A stretch of DNA of 30,871 nt from JBBTCJ01 sp038043285 (GCA_038043285.1 JBBTCJ010000134.1:1-30871), one strand, 5' to 3'; positions 7,599-16,387 are shown, numbered from the stretch's first letter. The notes: generated by a model not told the origin, from the sequence alone. Numbers and translations are program-made.

Positions 7599-7895
7599 GT
7601 GTTGCGAATCTCCGTCGAGAACAACGCGGTTTTGCTGCCGGTGAAGGTCGTTCCAGGGGCTTCCCGGACGAAGTTCCTGGGCGAATGGGACGGTCGGGCG
7701 AGGTTCGCGGTGGCCGCCCCGCCGGAGAAGGGAAAGGCCAACCTTGCCCTCGCCGCCCACCTGGCCAAGCTGCTGGGACTGAATCGGCGCGAGGTATCCG
7801 TCGTCGCCGGTCACGGCCATCCGCTGAAAACTCTCAGGATCGACGGGGTGACCGCCGACGCCGTTCGCGCCGCGTTGTCACCCGATCGATCCTGA
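7599..7895 (+). CDS. DUF167 (YggU-like) family protein
   Basis: This is a small conserved protein of unknown biochemical role. The core runs LLPVKVVPGASRTKFLGEWD, then RARFAVAAPPEKGKANLALAAHLAKLLG, then VSVVAGHGHPLKTLRIDG. It shows the family's VxPxA, PPxxGKAN and G--S/H-K--RI features. From the GTG at 7599 it is 98 residues, matching the family. The frame is open back to an ATG at 7485, but those 38 extra codons come from the repeat cluster and look like no protein, so the GTG is preferred. A TTG follows directly. It is divergent from proC and converges on the secretin-like gene 34 bp downstream. Confidence 0.8.
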   Translation: MLRISVENNAVLLPVKVVPGASRTKFLGEWDGRARFAVAAPPEKGKANLALAAHLAKLLGLNRREVSVVAGHGHPLKTLRIDGVTADAVRAALSPDRS

Positions 7896-7929
7896 GGTGC
7901 AAGCCTCTTGGATTCGTCGTGCGCGCCGC

Positions 7930-8796
7930 CTACCCGCCCGGTTTCAGGAACTCGAATCTCCCGGCAATCAGCTCGTGCACCTCGATGGTGTTGTAGATGA
8001 TGAGCGACCGTTGGAAGACGCGGATGCGACCCTCGCCGGCGACGCCGACAGTCGCTTGCGCGCTGGGGCTTCCCGTCAGATCCCACGTCGTCGGAGCGAT
8101 GGTCTGTTCGATGATCCCCCGAAGCTCGGTCAAGCGTACTTTAAGCGCCTGCTCAGCCTGTTGTCCTTGTTCGTCCTGTTCTTGTCCTTGTCCGCCGCCG
8201 CCGCCGCCGCCGAACACGCCCTGTCCGCCGCCGCCACCGCCACCGCCACCACCGCCGCCCTTCCCAGCCTGCTGCAAATCGATCTGCGGAGCGCCCTGCC
8301 CGAAGTTGGGGATCTTGAACATGACGTCGGTCACGTCATAGACGCGCATGAACATTTCCTTGTCGAAATCCGCCTTGGAGGAAATGATCAACTTGTTGCT
8401 GTAGGCATGGAGCCGGGCGTTGCCCGACTCGGCCAGCAGCGGCAGAACCTCGTTCAGCACCTCGCCCACCGTGGTGGCGGACAACTGCAACGTGACCAGC
8501 GACTCCCGGTTCACGCCCTCGGAACCCAATTGGTTCCATCGGGGGATCACGTTGACCTGTCCGTTGCTCTGATCGCGGAGCCAGGTGATGACCTCGTCAA
8601 AGGTTTTTTCGTTCCAGTCGACGCGTTCAACGCGTTTTTCAAGGAGTTCGATCGCCGCGTCGGGTGAACCCAACTGGGTGATGGCCGCGCCGCCGAGCTT
8701 CGTGTCCTTGCGGCTCCACGGAGAATCCTGCGCCACGGCCGCCGTCGCCAGGCACAATCCACCGACGAACGTACAACTCAACATCCGATTTCGCAT
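7930..8796 (-). CDS. Exported secretin N-domain-like protein with glycine tracts
   Basis: The 288-residue product has a signal peptide (MRNRMLSCTFVGGLCLATAA, ending AVAQ-D at 23/24). The ATG at 8796 has GGAG eight bases upstream. Residues 50-140 resemble a short STN/N0-type secretin N-domain: DWNEKTFDEVITWL, VTLQLSATTVGEVLNEVLPL, LHAYSNKLIISS. RVYDVTDVMFKIPNF follows, as seen in planctomycete secretin-related proteins. Residues 179-202 form two polyglycine tracts (12 and 7 Gly) encoded by GCC/ACC triplets. A second alpha/beta unit follows, with IIEQTIAPTTWDL and SLIIYNTIEVHELI. No pore-forming secretin domain is present, so it is not a complete GspD. Inference: an accessory periplasmic component of the pseudopilin system encoded further right. 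TATAGT at 8923-8918 is a possible -10 with no clear -35. Confidence 0.75.
   Translation of the reverse strand: MRNRMLSCTFVGGLCLATAAVAQDSPWSRKDTKLGGAAITQLGSPDAAIELLEKRVERVDWNEKTFDEVITWLRDQSNGQVNVIPRWNQLGSEGVNRESLVTLQLSATTVGEVLNEVLPLLAESGNARLHAYSNKLIISSKADFDKEMFMRVYDVTDVMFKIPNFGQGAPQIDLQQAGKGGGGGGGGGGGGQGVFGGGGGGGQGQEQDEQGQQAEQALKVRLTELRGIIEQTIAPTTWDLTGSPSAQATVGVAGEGRIRVFQRSLIIYNTIEVHELIAGRFEFLKPGG
8192..8259. repeat. CCG/CCA triplet repeats encoding polyglycine
   Basis: Bases 8192-8212 are seven consecutive CCG triplets. Bases 8225-8259 are a mixed CCG/CCA run. On the minus strand they encode the two Gly tracts of the secretin-like protein. Repeat-length change by multiples of three would alter the linker without breaking the frame. 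Confidence 0.85.
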
Positions 8797-9007
8797 ACCA
8801 TCGTCTCCGTTCACGGGAACTTTGCTGCGTCGTTGAACCATGCTGCTTTCGCGGGCGGGAGAGCAGCCGAGGCCCTCATTTCCGGTTTGAGCCGCTCCAC
8901 CTCGAGCAACCCCATCAACTATACCCCACGGGATCGACCGGGACCACCTCGATACAGAGCCAAAATTGCTCCGACCGGGCAGGCGATGCAACTTCGCCAC
9001 TAGCCGC

Positions 9008-10579
9008 TCAAGGACGGCAGTCGACACCGGCCGCTTCGATGGAACCGTTAAAGCACGCCTGCATGGCCGCGAAATCATTAAGGTCCACGTCGCCGTCCGC
9101 GTCTATATCGACGTGGTCGCAGTCGGGGGTGACCGCCGAAGCTGGTCCTCCAAAACAGGCCTGGAACGTTGCGGCATCGTCGGCATCAACAAAGGAATCA
9201 AGGTCGAAATCGCCCGCAGCGAAGGGAACGGGGTCCGAGACCCCCAGGAACGCGGTTCCGGTCAGCGACGGCTCAAAGGTCAGGTTGCGGTTCCAGAAGA
9301 AGTTCATCCCCAGCACCCCGTCCAGCGCCCCGCCCTCCGGAGACGCCAGGTCGAGCATCACAAACGGAGCGCGGGAAAACTCCATCGCCCCACCGAGGGC
9401 GTTGATTTTGACGTAATCGACGTAGTAGGCGGGGATGTCAGTGACCAGCCCGCCGACGCCGCAGGCATCGACGACGAAGTCGGGCGTCATGGGAAGGTTC
9501 AGCGCCGCCGCAATCCCCGGACTCATGATCGAGGCTTGCGCTCCCGTGTCCACCATGACCCGCATGGAGACAGGCGTGTTGAACGGCCCGGGTTCGCCTT
9601 CCAGAACCAGAATCTCGGCGAAGAACACGCCGCCAGTGGGGATCGAAAGAGGACTGAGCGAAAGCTGCGTCGGCAGCGATGGCGTTTCCAGGTCCTCCGG
9701 CTCGAGCACCGGAAAATAGCTCGCGGTGGTGGCTGGCGACAACCCGCCGAAGGTCATGGCGATCGCGCGGGGATAATCGGGAAGCGCGTCCGTGGTCCGC
9801 TGGATCTGCACCTCCGGCGTCTTGTAGACGAGGTTATTGATGGTGACTCGTCGCGGCCTGTCGACGCGAATGACGGTGTTGAAGAACGAGAGGAACGGCG
9901 TGCCCATGAAGCCGGTGACCGCTTCGCCGGCCCCGCAGTCGATGATCGGCGCCACCAGAGCCGCTACGTTGGAGTGCCCTTTCAGCGCGGCGACGTTCAA
10001 CAGTCCGTCCTGTCCGACGGCGGAAAGCCCGGCCGCAAACAGTCCGATCGGCTGGGTCAGGTAGGCGTTGACGGTTCCGCCCACGCCGCCGATGGGAATG
10101 GGGTTGTTGGTCATGTAGGGACCGATGAGTCCGAGCGTTACGGCGCTGCTTCCGGCGACGAGGTCCACGACGGAGCCGCTGTCGAGGATGCCGACGATGA
10201 ATCGCTGCGTGGCCGGCGGGTTCAGCGGCCCGCAGACCGTCGGGGTGGGCGCGTGATAAGGGTCGCAATGATACGAGACATGCAGATCATGCTCGTAGTC
10301 GATGTCCATCGTGGACTGCTGGTTGGTGGCGGTCATGGCGATCAACGGGGAGAACCCGGCCAGCCGCGGTCGGGGGTGGGGATAGGCGGAGGTCGCCGCG
10401 ACGACACCCTGCTCGCGCGGACGATCGTTGGTTCGGACATTCACGACCGTCCCGCCACGGCCAAGGCGGAGGTCGGCGACTCGCTCCGCCGCGCGTCCCG
10501 CAGCGCTCCAGGCAGCCATCGCCAGCAGCGGCGCGACGCCGAATGCGATTCCTCTACAGAATGCCCCCCGCACCTTCAT
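9008..10579 (-). CDS. Secreted two-lobed aspartic protease-like protein with C-terminal dockerin-like module
   Basis: The 523-residue product starts at the ATG at 10579 with a signal-like MKVRGAFCRGIAF plus a hydrophobic run ending near GRAAE. Two lobes each carry an aspartic-protease catalytic motif. Lobe 1 has FIVGILDSGS (Asp133) and the later GFMGTPF glycine motif. Lobe 2 has MRVMVDTGAQ (Asp344) and DGVLGMNFF. This is the D-T/S-G plus hydrophobic-hydrophobic-Gly pattern of pepsin/retropepsin folds, present twice in one chain. Residues about 457-511 form two EF-hand-like loops, GDFDLDSFVDADDAATFQAC and DIDADGDVDLNDFAAMQACF, a dockerin-like tail common in planctomycete exported proteins. Earlier in-frame starts up to 10645 exist but would precede the signal. 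Activity is inferred from motifs only. The substrate is unknown. Confidence 0.78.
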   Translation of the reverse strand: MKVRGAFCRGIAFGVAPLLAMAAWSAAGRAAERVADLRLGRGGTVVNVRTNDRPREQGVVAATSAYPHPRPRLAGFSPLIAMTATNQQSTMDIDYEHDLHVSYHCDPYHAPTPTVCGPLNPPATQRFIVGILDSGSVVDLVAGSSAVTLGLIGPYMTNNPIPIGGVGGTVNAYLTQPIGLFAAGLSAVGQDGLLNVAALKGHSNVAALVAPIIDCGAGEAVTGFMGTPFLSFFNTVIRVDRPRRVTINNLVYKTPEVQIQRTTDALPDYPRAIAMTFGGLSPATTASYFPVLEPEDLETPSLPTQLSLSPLSIPTGGVFFAEILVLEGEPGPFNTPVSMRVMVDTGAQASIMSPGIAAALNLPMTPDFVVDACGVGGLVTDIPAYYVDYVKINALGGAMEFSRAPFVMLDLASPEGGALDGVLGMNFFWNRNLTFEPSLTGTAFLGVSDPVPFAAGDFDLDSFVDADDAATFQACFGGPASAVTPDCDHVDIDADGDVDLNDFAAMQACFNGSIEAAGVDCRP

Positions 10580-10952
10580 GCCACGACCCCAAAATCGGAG
10601 CCTGATCCCGATGGCCCCACGACCAATCATTGGCGGGCAAACCACCGATAATCAAGGTCCGCATGTGAGGGACCGCGAAGCGCCATCGGGTGGCTTGCGG
10701 CGCCGCTTGGCACAGGCGTGACTTCGGCCGAACGGCAAGGCAAAACCCCGCTCCCGTCGAGGGGAGGGCGTAGGGTGAGCGGTGCAGGTCAAGCGCCATC
10801 GTCCGCTGCGCTCTCAGCCGCTCCGCGTAATGCAAGACCTTGTGAAGCCGGCGCCTTGGCCTTCAATCACGATTCAGGGAGCGTTCACCCGCCGCCCGAA
10901 TCGGCTATCATGTCCGCGGTGCAGCGGCAGTCGTTGTTTGGGAGGGGCGCGC
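10580..10952. other. Divergent intergenic region between the aspartic protease gene and pdxJ
   Basis: This is 373 bp without a gene. The right part holds a candidate pdxJ promoter (10884-10911) and ribosome binding site. Nothing else convincing was seen: the open frames here are short and lack coding features, and no strong hairpin with a T-tract was found. Confidence 0.6.
10884..10911 (+). promoter_or_regulatory. Candidate pdxJ promoter
   Basis: TTCACC at 10884-10889 and TATCAT at 10906-10911 (5 of 6 to consensus) are 16 bp apart. The start would be about 10918, leaving a 35-base leader that contains GGGAGGGG before the ATG at 10953. Prediction by eye. Confidence 0.4.
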
Positions 10953-11690
10953 ATGGCCTTGCTGGGCGTCAACATTGACCACGTGGCAACGGTGCGGCAG
11001 GCGCGCCGGACGAACGAGCCTGATCCGGTGTGGGCGGCCGTCGAGGCGGAGCTGGGCGGCGCCGACGGCATTACCTTTCACCTCCGCGAGGATCGCCGGC
11101 ACATCAACGACCGCGACGCGAGGCTGCTCAAGGAGACCGTCGCGGTCAAACTCAACATGGAGATGTCCATCGCCGCGGAGATCGTGGGCATTGCCGTGGA
11201 ACTCAAGCCCGATCAGTGCACGCTGGTGCCCGAAAGCCGCGAGGAGCTGACCACCGAAGGCGGACTCGACGTGGTGCGGCATCGCGATCGCGTGCGTGAG
11301 GCCGTGCAGCGGCTTCGCGGCCAGGGCATCGTCGTCAGCGCCTTCATCGAGCCGCTCGGCGAACAGATCGAAGCTGCAGCCGAGGTTGGTTTCCACGCGG
11401 TCGAGCTGTGGACCGGAAGTTACGCTCACGCCAGGACGGCCCCGCAGCAAGGGTCAGCGCTCGAATCGCTGCGCAAGGGGATCGAAGTGGGTCGAAGAGC
11501 GGGGCTGGAGGTCCACGGGGGACACGGGCTGACCTACCGCAACGTCGCGGGCGTCGCGGTGCTGCCTTTTGCGGAGTTCAACATCGGACACTCCATCGTC
11601 TCGCGGGTGGTGTTCGTGGGGATGCGGGAAGCCGTCCGGGAAATGAAACGCCTCCTCGCGGTTCACGCCCCGTCCGGCGGGGCGGTTTGA
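10953..11690 (+). CDS. pdxJ: Pyridoxine 5'-phosphate synthase
   Basis: PdxJ condenses 1-deoxyxylulose 5-phosphate with 3-amino-2-oxopropyl phosphate to form pyridoxine 5'-phosphate, the ring-closing step of DXP-dependent vitamin B6 synthesis. The 245-residue product matches the family along its length. It has LGVNIDHVATVRQAR at the N-terminus, GITFHLREDRRHI with the active-site His43, KLNMEMS with the Glu, LVPE, the ELWTGSYA phosphate-site strand, and VHGGHGLTY with the third active-site His. The ATG at 10953 is chosen because GGGAGGGG precedes it and it matches family N-termini; the open frame extending to 10782 has no such support. It ends 157 bp before the convergent 1417-residue protein gene. 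That gap shows no clear terminator. Confidence 0.96.
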   Translation: MALLGVNIDHVATVRQARRTNEPDPVWAAVEAELGGADGITFHLREDRRHINDRDARLLKETVAVKLNMEMSIAAEIVGIAVELKPDQCTLVPESREELTTEGGLDVVRHRDRVREAVQRLRGQGIVVSAFIEPLGEQIEAAAEVGFHAVELWTGSYAHARTAPQQGSALESLRKGIEVGRRAGLEVHGGHGLTYRNVAGVAVLPFAEFNIGHSIVSRVVFVGMREAVREMKRLLAVHAPSGGAV

Positions 11691-11847
11691 TCGTCGCGTG
11701 GCATGGCTCGCCGAACCTCGTCCAGATCCCGCTGAATCCACAACCTCCGCGGCGCGTCGGGTCCAAGGGCGTTGACCGCCGACCGCACCCCAGGAACTGC
11801 AATCCGAGAACGCTCCTTCCGCCGGGCTTCGCAGCGCGGAACGCTCG

Positions 11848-14800
11848 TCAAGGCGACGCAGAAGCCCTGATCGACAAGTAGACGCGCTGGAAGGTCGCAA
11901 AATCGGCCAGGTCGATTCGGGCGTCGTCGTTGAAGTCGAAGGCGTTCAGGCAGGCCTCCCGCGGCGCGGGGTTGCCGGGCGCACCATTGAGCATGCAGTT
12001 GCGGAACCGCCAGTAGTCGGCCAGGTCGATTTCGCAGGACTCGTTGGTGTCGGCGAAGGGCATGCCGTCGGGGCGAATCCGCAATCCAAGCGGGTTTCGC
12101 TCGCAGCGGTCCTCGCGGTTGGGCACGCCGTCGGCGTCTATGTCCGGGTCGCAGCCGTCGATCAACCCGTCGCCGTCCCAGTCGCCCTCGCATTCGTCGG
12201 GCGCGAAGTCGCCGTCGCAATCCAAGCTCACGCGACCAACCACGTCGTCGTAGTCCGAATGGCCGTTGTGGTTGCAGTCGCGCTCGATGCGGAGGAAATA
12301 GACGTCCTGCTCGCCGTTAAAGGTGGCCGCGTAGGCCACGTTGGCGCAGCGATCTTCGGAGACAATGGTGGAGTAATCTCCCATCCTGCTCTGATGGTCG
12401 GGCATGCTGAGCGTGGAATTGAACACTCCTGACACGGCCACACTGGGCGACCACGTATACCCGGCGTCCATGGAATAGGCGTAGTGCAACTCCGAAAGGT
12501 GAATGTCGGCCGAGTTGCGCGTATCGTTCCACACGGCGTCGATGCGTCCTCCCGGTGCCACTGACATTGCGCCGAACCACTGGTACGCGCCGTTGCCGAT
12601 TGGCTCATCATTGACCCGCATCGGAACGGACCAAGTCCGACCACCGTCCCGGCTCCGCGCGAAATAAACGTCAGTCGCGTCGTCCCATGGAACGGTGATT
12701 GTGGAGAACAGATAAACATACCCACGCGCATCGCCCGTCGAATGATCCACGGCAACCCATGCCCGTCCAAGGAGACCACCGCTCGGCCCATGTTCCGCTG
12801 TCCGGCCGGGGAACCCGACATTCCTGATGCCGTCCTGCGTAGGCACGCGCGAGGCGTCGCGGGCCGAGGTCGACCATGCGACCCTGCAACCTTCCCGCTC
12901 ACACGAACCCCCATAAAGCGTCCCATCGGGTCCAACGGCCAGCGTGCCCAAACTTCCCGGATAGACCCCTACCCCCGGGACAAAACTCAACCCGCCATCC
13001 GTGGACCGCGCATCGCCATAGGCTGCCGTAGTGTAGACGTGATTTCGCCCAGGACCGTTGGTCTTGTCGATGGTGATCCAACCGTAATAGCTGCCGTAGG
13101 CGTACGCCTTTTGCGGAAACGTCACGCCGCCATCGAATGACTTAAAGTGGTCAAACACGTATGAGGCGTTCGTACCCTGGTAGTGAAAATTTCCGTCAAC
13201 GTCGGCATCGACGGTGGGAAAGGAATGGATCACGCCGGGCTCAATGACTCCAGGAAACGTCCACCTGCTGCCACCGTCGTGGCTGTAAGCATATCCTGCC
13301 TCCATATCCGCAACGGGCCGGTCATATCCAGCCGCAAACTGGCGCCAGGCGATTACCAGCCGCATCCGGTTCGTGGGGTCCATGGCCAACACTGGTGAGT
13401 TGGCCGCGTCGCCGAGCATGTTGTTGCCTTCGGCGTCGACGTTGACCTGCACGCTGACGTACCCGTCGCGGTTCCACGGTTTGCCCGGACTCGTCGCCAC
13501 CGCTCCCAAGGCCAACCCTGGAACATACGGCCCGGCCGGCCGTTCTCCATGGAGCCGGTATGGAAACTCTTCTCCGCCGCTCTCCGGGGAGAGTTCAGGC
13601 TTAGGGAGGTTTGGACCACGCGGAGCACCCGCCGGGGCGGGCACATCCTCGATCCCTGGACTGCGGGCTTCAGCCCGCGCAGGCGTTATGACTCCTGTCG
13701 CCGCCACCGTCGTCAGCGATTGGGGAGCGGGTATCGCAACCGCAACGGCGGGACAGGCTTCGGGTGGATCCAACGTCGGACATGGGGATTCGACGTCGAG
13801 TCGATAGACCCCAACCTCCGTAAAGGGCTTGACGGCCAAGAGGACGTAGGTCGTCTTCCCTGGACGAAGGCCCTCGACGCACACGGATGCGCTCGTCCCG
13901 CCGTTGGGGCAGCGCTCCGAATCGTCGCTGCACGCGACCGGAGTCAGCGACGCGCATTCCGTTTGCGGCGAACGCGGATCACCCACGGTGAATACCTGAA
14001 TCATGGAGTCATTTGCCGGCGGGGCGCTTTCGCAAGTGGATATCCGGGCAGATTCAGTCGTCGCTATGAACTTGAACCAGACGGTTGCGGCACCCTGCCC
14101 CGAGTGCACCAACCTACAAACCCCGAAAGGGCAATCCTCATCACCCACACAAGGAAACTCGTGATTGAATCCCTCATAGCAGAACAGCCCGTCGTAACAA
14201 CAGAATTCGGGGTCGCTGTCCTCGCTCCACGCACCCAAAGGGGTGAGCGTCACGCTGTCATTTGCCCCTACCCACGTGGCCTCCATCGTGTCCGTGGCAC
14301 AGGAGTCGTTCGGCAGGGGGCTTACGTTCCGAGAACAGATATCGGGTTCCAGAAGGCGGCGCAGGCACAACGTGTCCCATTCGACGCGGCAACACCACGG
14401 GTCGCCGTCGCACACCGCTTCGCAACAGTCTGGATCCTCGCAGCCCAATTCCGGGCGGGCGATGGCACATGTACCGTTGTCTTGAACGCACGCGTGCCAG
14501 GCACAAGCCTGCGCTACTTCTCCACAATACACGCCCATGCTCCACGCGCGGCGGTCTTGGATGGGCGGCAACGAGTAGCAAGCGTGGGCCGAAAGGTTCT
14601 CGCAGGTATCCTCCGGCGTGCAGCAGGCGAAGTGGCCGCATGTTCCCGCGAACGAATCGGGGTCGCAGGTGCCCCCCGCAATCCAACCAGGCTTGAGGTC
14701 CGGAGGTGTTAACGATGAGGGAGAAAGACTGGGCGGCGGTCTTGGCGGGTACGGGCAATTCATCAGGGGCACCTCGCGGCAGACGGCCTCCCCGCGACAT

Positions 14801-16101
14801 CCGGCATCGAACGCACAGACCGCCCCAGCGTGATCGCCTCCCACGCACACGCCGTCGACGCACTTGCCGCTGTTGATCATGTACATGTCGCAGCAGGCCC
14901 CCATCGGCGCCTCGCCCGCGCAGGTGATGGAAACGTGGAAACCACCATGGACGTTTGGTGCCGGGAAGACCTGCGTAGGTCCGAGCAGCGGATCGTCTTT
15001 GCAGTACTCGCGGTTTGTCTCCCCCAGCATCGGCACGCCCGCGAAGATAATCCCGGACGTTGCGTTAATGGGTCGAGCCGCAAACCACGGCTTGGCCGGC
15101 AGTCGGACGGGAGGGTCGAACGTGAAACGGCGGACTCGCGGTTCGGTGGTCACCTCGTTTTGCACAAAGACCCCCTGCGTGCCCGGGATGACGCCTGACT
15201 CGTCGCAGCCGCCGCGGAACTCGAAGTTGAAGGTTCCGGTCCCCCTCACGGCCACCTCGTAGCTGATCATGTCGCAGCCGTTGTCCAGCAACTCCAGGTC
15301 GTCGGCGACGAGCACGTTGGCCCCGCCGTTGGCGAAGTAGGTTCCGCCGGCGTTGTGGTTCTTGTAGGCCAAGTGTGCCGTGGGACACGTCGCCTCGTCG
15401 CCGTAGATCTCCAGGTTGAAGCTGGCATACGGGTTGGGGGGGAAACCGCCAAGCGGAGCGTTACACGCAAAGCCGGCGATGTCGATCACATCCGCCGAGA
15501 AGCCCACCTCGGCCGGCGCGCCGACGACGACCCCCGCGTTGGCCCGCGAGAAGGTCACGCCGAACCACATGTTCGTAAGCAAACTGACCGTCTGTTCCAC
15601 GGGAACAACAACCTCGATCAAACGCGGGGCGTCGTCGGGGAAGGCTAGCGTCTGCTGGGTACCCGGAATGACGAGCGTCGCCCTCGTGGTAGAACCCACG
15701 GCCATCGGGCAACTGCTGTAGAACGCCCAGGTGACGGAAAACGGTCCGCCCGTGCCGGTCGGATTGGCCTTGCCGACAACCGGAAACGAAAAGCGTCGCA
15801 GCGTGCAGCCGTCGGCGCTGGGAATGGCGATATCGTCGGAATAGAGCTTCCCCACGCCAGGCGAAGAGGCCCATACGCCCCGCGTGTTGCGGTAGAGAAG
15901 GCGTTCGGGCCCCACGCTCGCGGTGGTGTCGGAGGCCTCCGCTCCGACGACCACGCGCGTAAAACGCACCTCCGGCGGAAGAGGAAACACCGCCGCCACA
16001 GCCGGATTGATTTCGCTCTCGATCTCCCGGACGGGTTCGGCGACGGCTGCACCAAGAAGACCCAGTACGAACATCGAAGGGACGGCACGATTTGCGGGCA
16101 T
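11848..16101 (-). CDS. Large secreted Asp-box (BNR/sialidase-like) protein with thrombospondin-3-like and dockerin-like C-terminus
   Basis: The 1417-residue product starts MPANRAVPSMFVLGLLGAAV with a short signal peptide. GGAGGAGGG on the minus strand precedes the ATG at 16101 and decides the start; the frame is open 100 codons further but without features. The first ~390 residues are beta-rich. Cys-rich segments with GACCDMYMINSGKC (about 400) and ACCTPEDTC (about 495) resemble the repeats of the protein at 26194. Around residues 930-1220 a propeller-like domain has Asp-box motifs: YSHDGGSRWTFPG, SFDGGVTF, STDGGLSF, SRDGGRTWSVP and SMDAGYTWSPS. After about 1290 come DWDGDGLIDGCDPDIDADG calcium-loop repeats. 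Two EF-hand-like units end the protein (ESCEIDLADYWRFRNC and FDFNDDARIDLADFATFQ). It is probably a cell-surface or extracellular glycan-binding or structural protein. Sialidase catalytic residues were not identified. A promoter is predicted at 16166-16194. Confidence 0.85.
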   Translation of the reverse strand: MPANRAVPSMFVLGLLGAAVAEPVREIESEINPAVAAVFPLPPEVRFTRVVVGAEASDTTASVGPERLLYRNTRGVWASSPGVGKLYSDDIAIPSADGCTLRRFSFPVVGKANPTGTGGPFSVTWAFYSSCPMAVGSTTRATLVIPGTQQTLAFPDDAPRLIEVVVPVEQTVSLLTNMWFGVTFSRANAGVVVGAPAEVGFSADVIDIAGFACNAPLGGFPPNPYASFNLEIYGDEATCPTAHLAYKNHNAGGTYFANGGANVLVADDLELLDNGCDMISYEVAVRGTGTFNFEFRGGCDESGVIPGTQGVFVQNEVTTEPRVRRFTFDPPVRLPAKPWFAARPINATSGIIFAGVPMLGETNREYCKDDPLLGPTQVFPAPNVHGGFHVSITCAGEAPMGACCDMYMINSGKCVDGVCVGGDHAGAVCAFDAGCRGEAVCREVPLMNCPYPPRPPPSLSPSSLTPPDLKPGWIAGGTCDPDSFAGTCGHFACCTPEDTCENLSAHACYSLPPIQDRRAWSMGVYCGEVAQACAWHACVQDNGTCAIARPELGCEDPDCCEAVCDGDPWCCRVEWDTLCLRRLLEPDICSRNVSPLPNDSCATDTMEATWVGANDSVTLTPLGAWSEDSDPEFCCYDGLFCYEGFNHEFPCVGDEDCPFGVCRLVHSGQGAATVWFKFIATTESARISTCESAPPANDSMIQVFTVGDPRSPQTECASLTPVACSDDSERCPNGGTSASVCVEGLRPGKTTYVLLAVKPFTEVGVYRLDVESPCPTLDPPEACPAVAVAIPAPQSLTTVAATGVITPARAEARSPGIEDVPAPAGAPRGPNLPKPELSPESGGEEFPYRLHGERPAGPYVPGLALGAVATSPGKPWNRDGYVSVQVNVDAEGNNMLGDAANSPVLAMDPTNRMRLVIAWRQFAAGYDRPVADMEAGYAYSHDGGSRWTFPGVIEPGVIHSFPTVDADVDGNFHYQGTNASYVFDHFKSFDGGVTFPQKAYAYGSYYGWITIDKTNGPGRNHVYTTAAYGDARSTDGGLSFVPGVGVYPGSLGTLAVGPDGTLYGGSCEREGCRVAWSTSARDASRVPTQDGIRNVGFPGRTAEHGPSGGLLGRAWVAVDHSTGDARGYVYLFSTITVPWDDATDVYFARSRDGGRTWSVPMRVNDEPIGNGAYQWFGAMSVAPGGRIDAVWNDTRNSADIHLSELHYAYSMDAGYTWSPSVAVSGVFNSTLSMPDHQSRMGDYSTIVSEDRCANVAYAATFNGEQDVYFLRIERDCNHNGHSDYDDVVGRVSLDCDGDFAPDECEGDWDGDGLIDGCDPDIDADGVPNREDRCERNPLGLRIRPDGMPFADTNESCEIDLADYWRFRNCMLNGAPGNPAPREACLNAFDFNDDARIDLADFATFQRVYLSIRASASP

Positions 16102-16165
16102 GAACTCAACCCTCCTCCACAAACAGACGCGGCATTGTCCGACAGCCGGGTGATTCGATGACCTG

Positions 16166-16194
16166 ATTATACTTCCGCGATCTTCAGTTTGCAA
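16166..16194 (-). promoter_or_regulatory. Predicted promoter of the 1417-residue secreted protein
   Basis: On the minus strand TTGCAA (16194-16189) is followed after exactly 17 bp by a perfect TATAAT (16171-16166). Transcription would start at about 16159, giving a leader of roughly 58 bases that carries the GGAGGAGGG ribosome binding site. Confidence 0.65.
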
Positions 16195-16299
16195 TGAAAA
16201 TGTAGAGATTGAAGCACAACGCCGTCGGGGCTTGGCGGAGCGGTATTCCCGGAATGACTTGCAGGTGGATTCGCGTAGAGCGGTTCTCCCTTTGATGTA

Positions 16300-16322
16300 G
16301 CGTCGCGGTTTATCCGCGACGC
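16300..16322. repeat. Strong hairpin downstream of pyrF
   Basis: GCGTCGCGG (16300-16308) pairs perfectly with CCGCGACGC (16314-16322) around a TTTAT loop. Neither strand has a T-tract next to it, so a classical intrinsic terminator is not supported. A REP-like element or transcript-stabilising hairpin at the pyrF 3' end is more likely. Confidence 0.6.
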
Positions 16323-16387
16323 CCCGCCCCGGCACAATAAGCCGCGCCGCCCATGAAAGGCGACGCCACGCAAAAACAGCAACCGCT

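Larger units (their letters stand above)
16102..16387. other. Intergenic region between pyrF and the 1417-residue protein gene
   Basis: This is 286 bp without a gene. It contains the predicted promoter at 16166-16194 (minus), the 9-bp stem hairpin at 16300-16322, and a GC-rich stretch at 16320-16385. No open frame in it has coding character. Confidence 0.6.

Noticed and set aside
7930..8796. Complete secretin (GspD)
   Set aside because: Only N-domain-like segments are present in 288 residues; the pore-forming secretin domain is missing.
8966..10651. 561-codon open frame on the plus strand
   Set aside because: It is antisense to the aspartic protease gene; Arg/Asp/Gly-rich low-information sequence with no signal or motif.
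13549..14712. 387-codon open frame on the plus strand
   Set aside because: It is a shadow of the 1417-residue secreted protein, which has signal peptide, Asp boxes and EF-hands.
16300..16322. Hairpin as an intrinsic terminator of pyrF
   Set aside because: The stem is strong but no T-tract follows on either strand.
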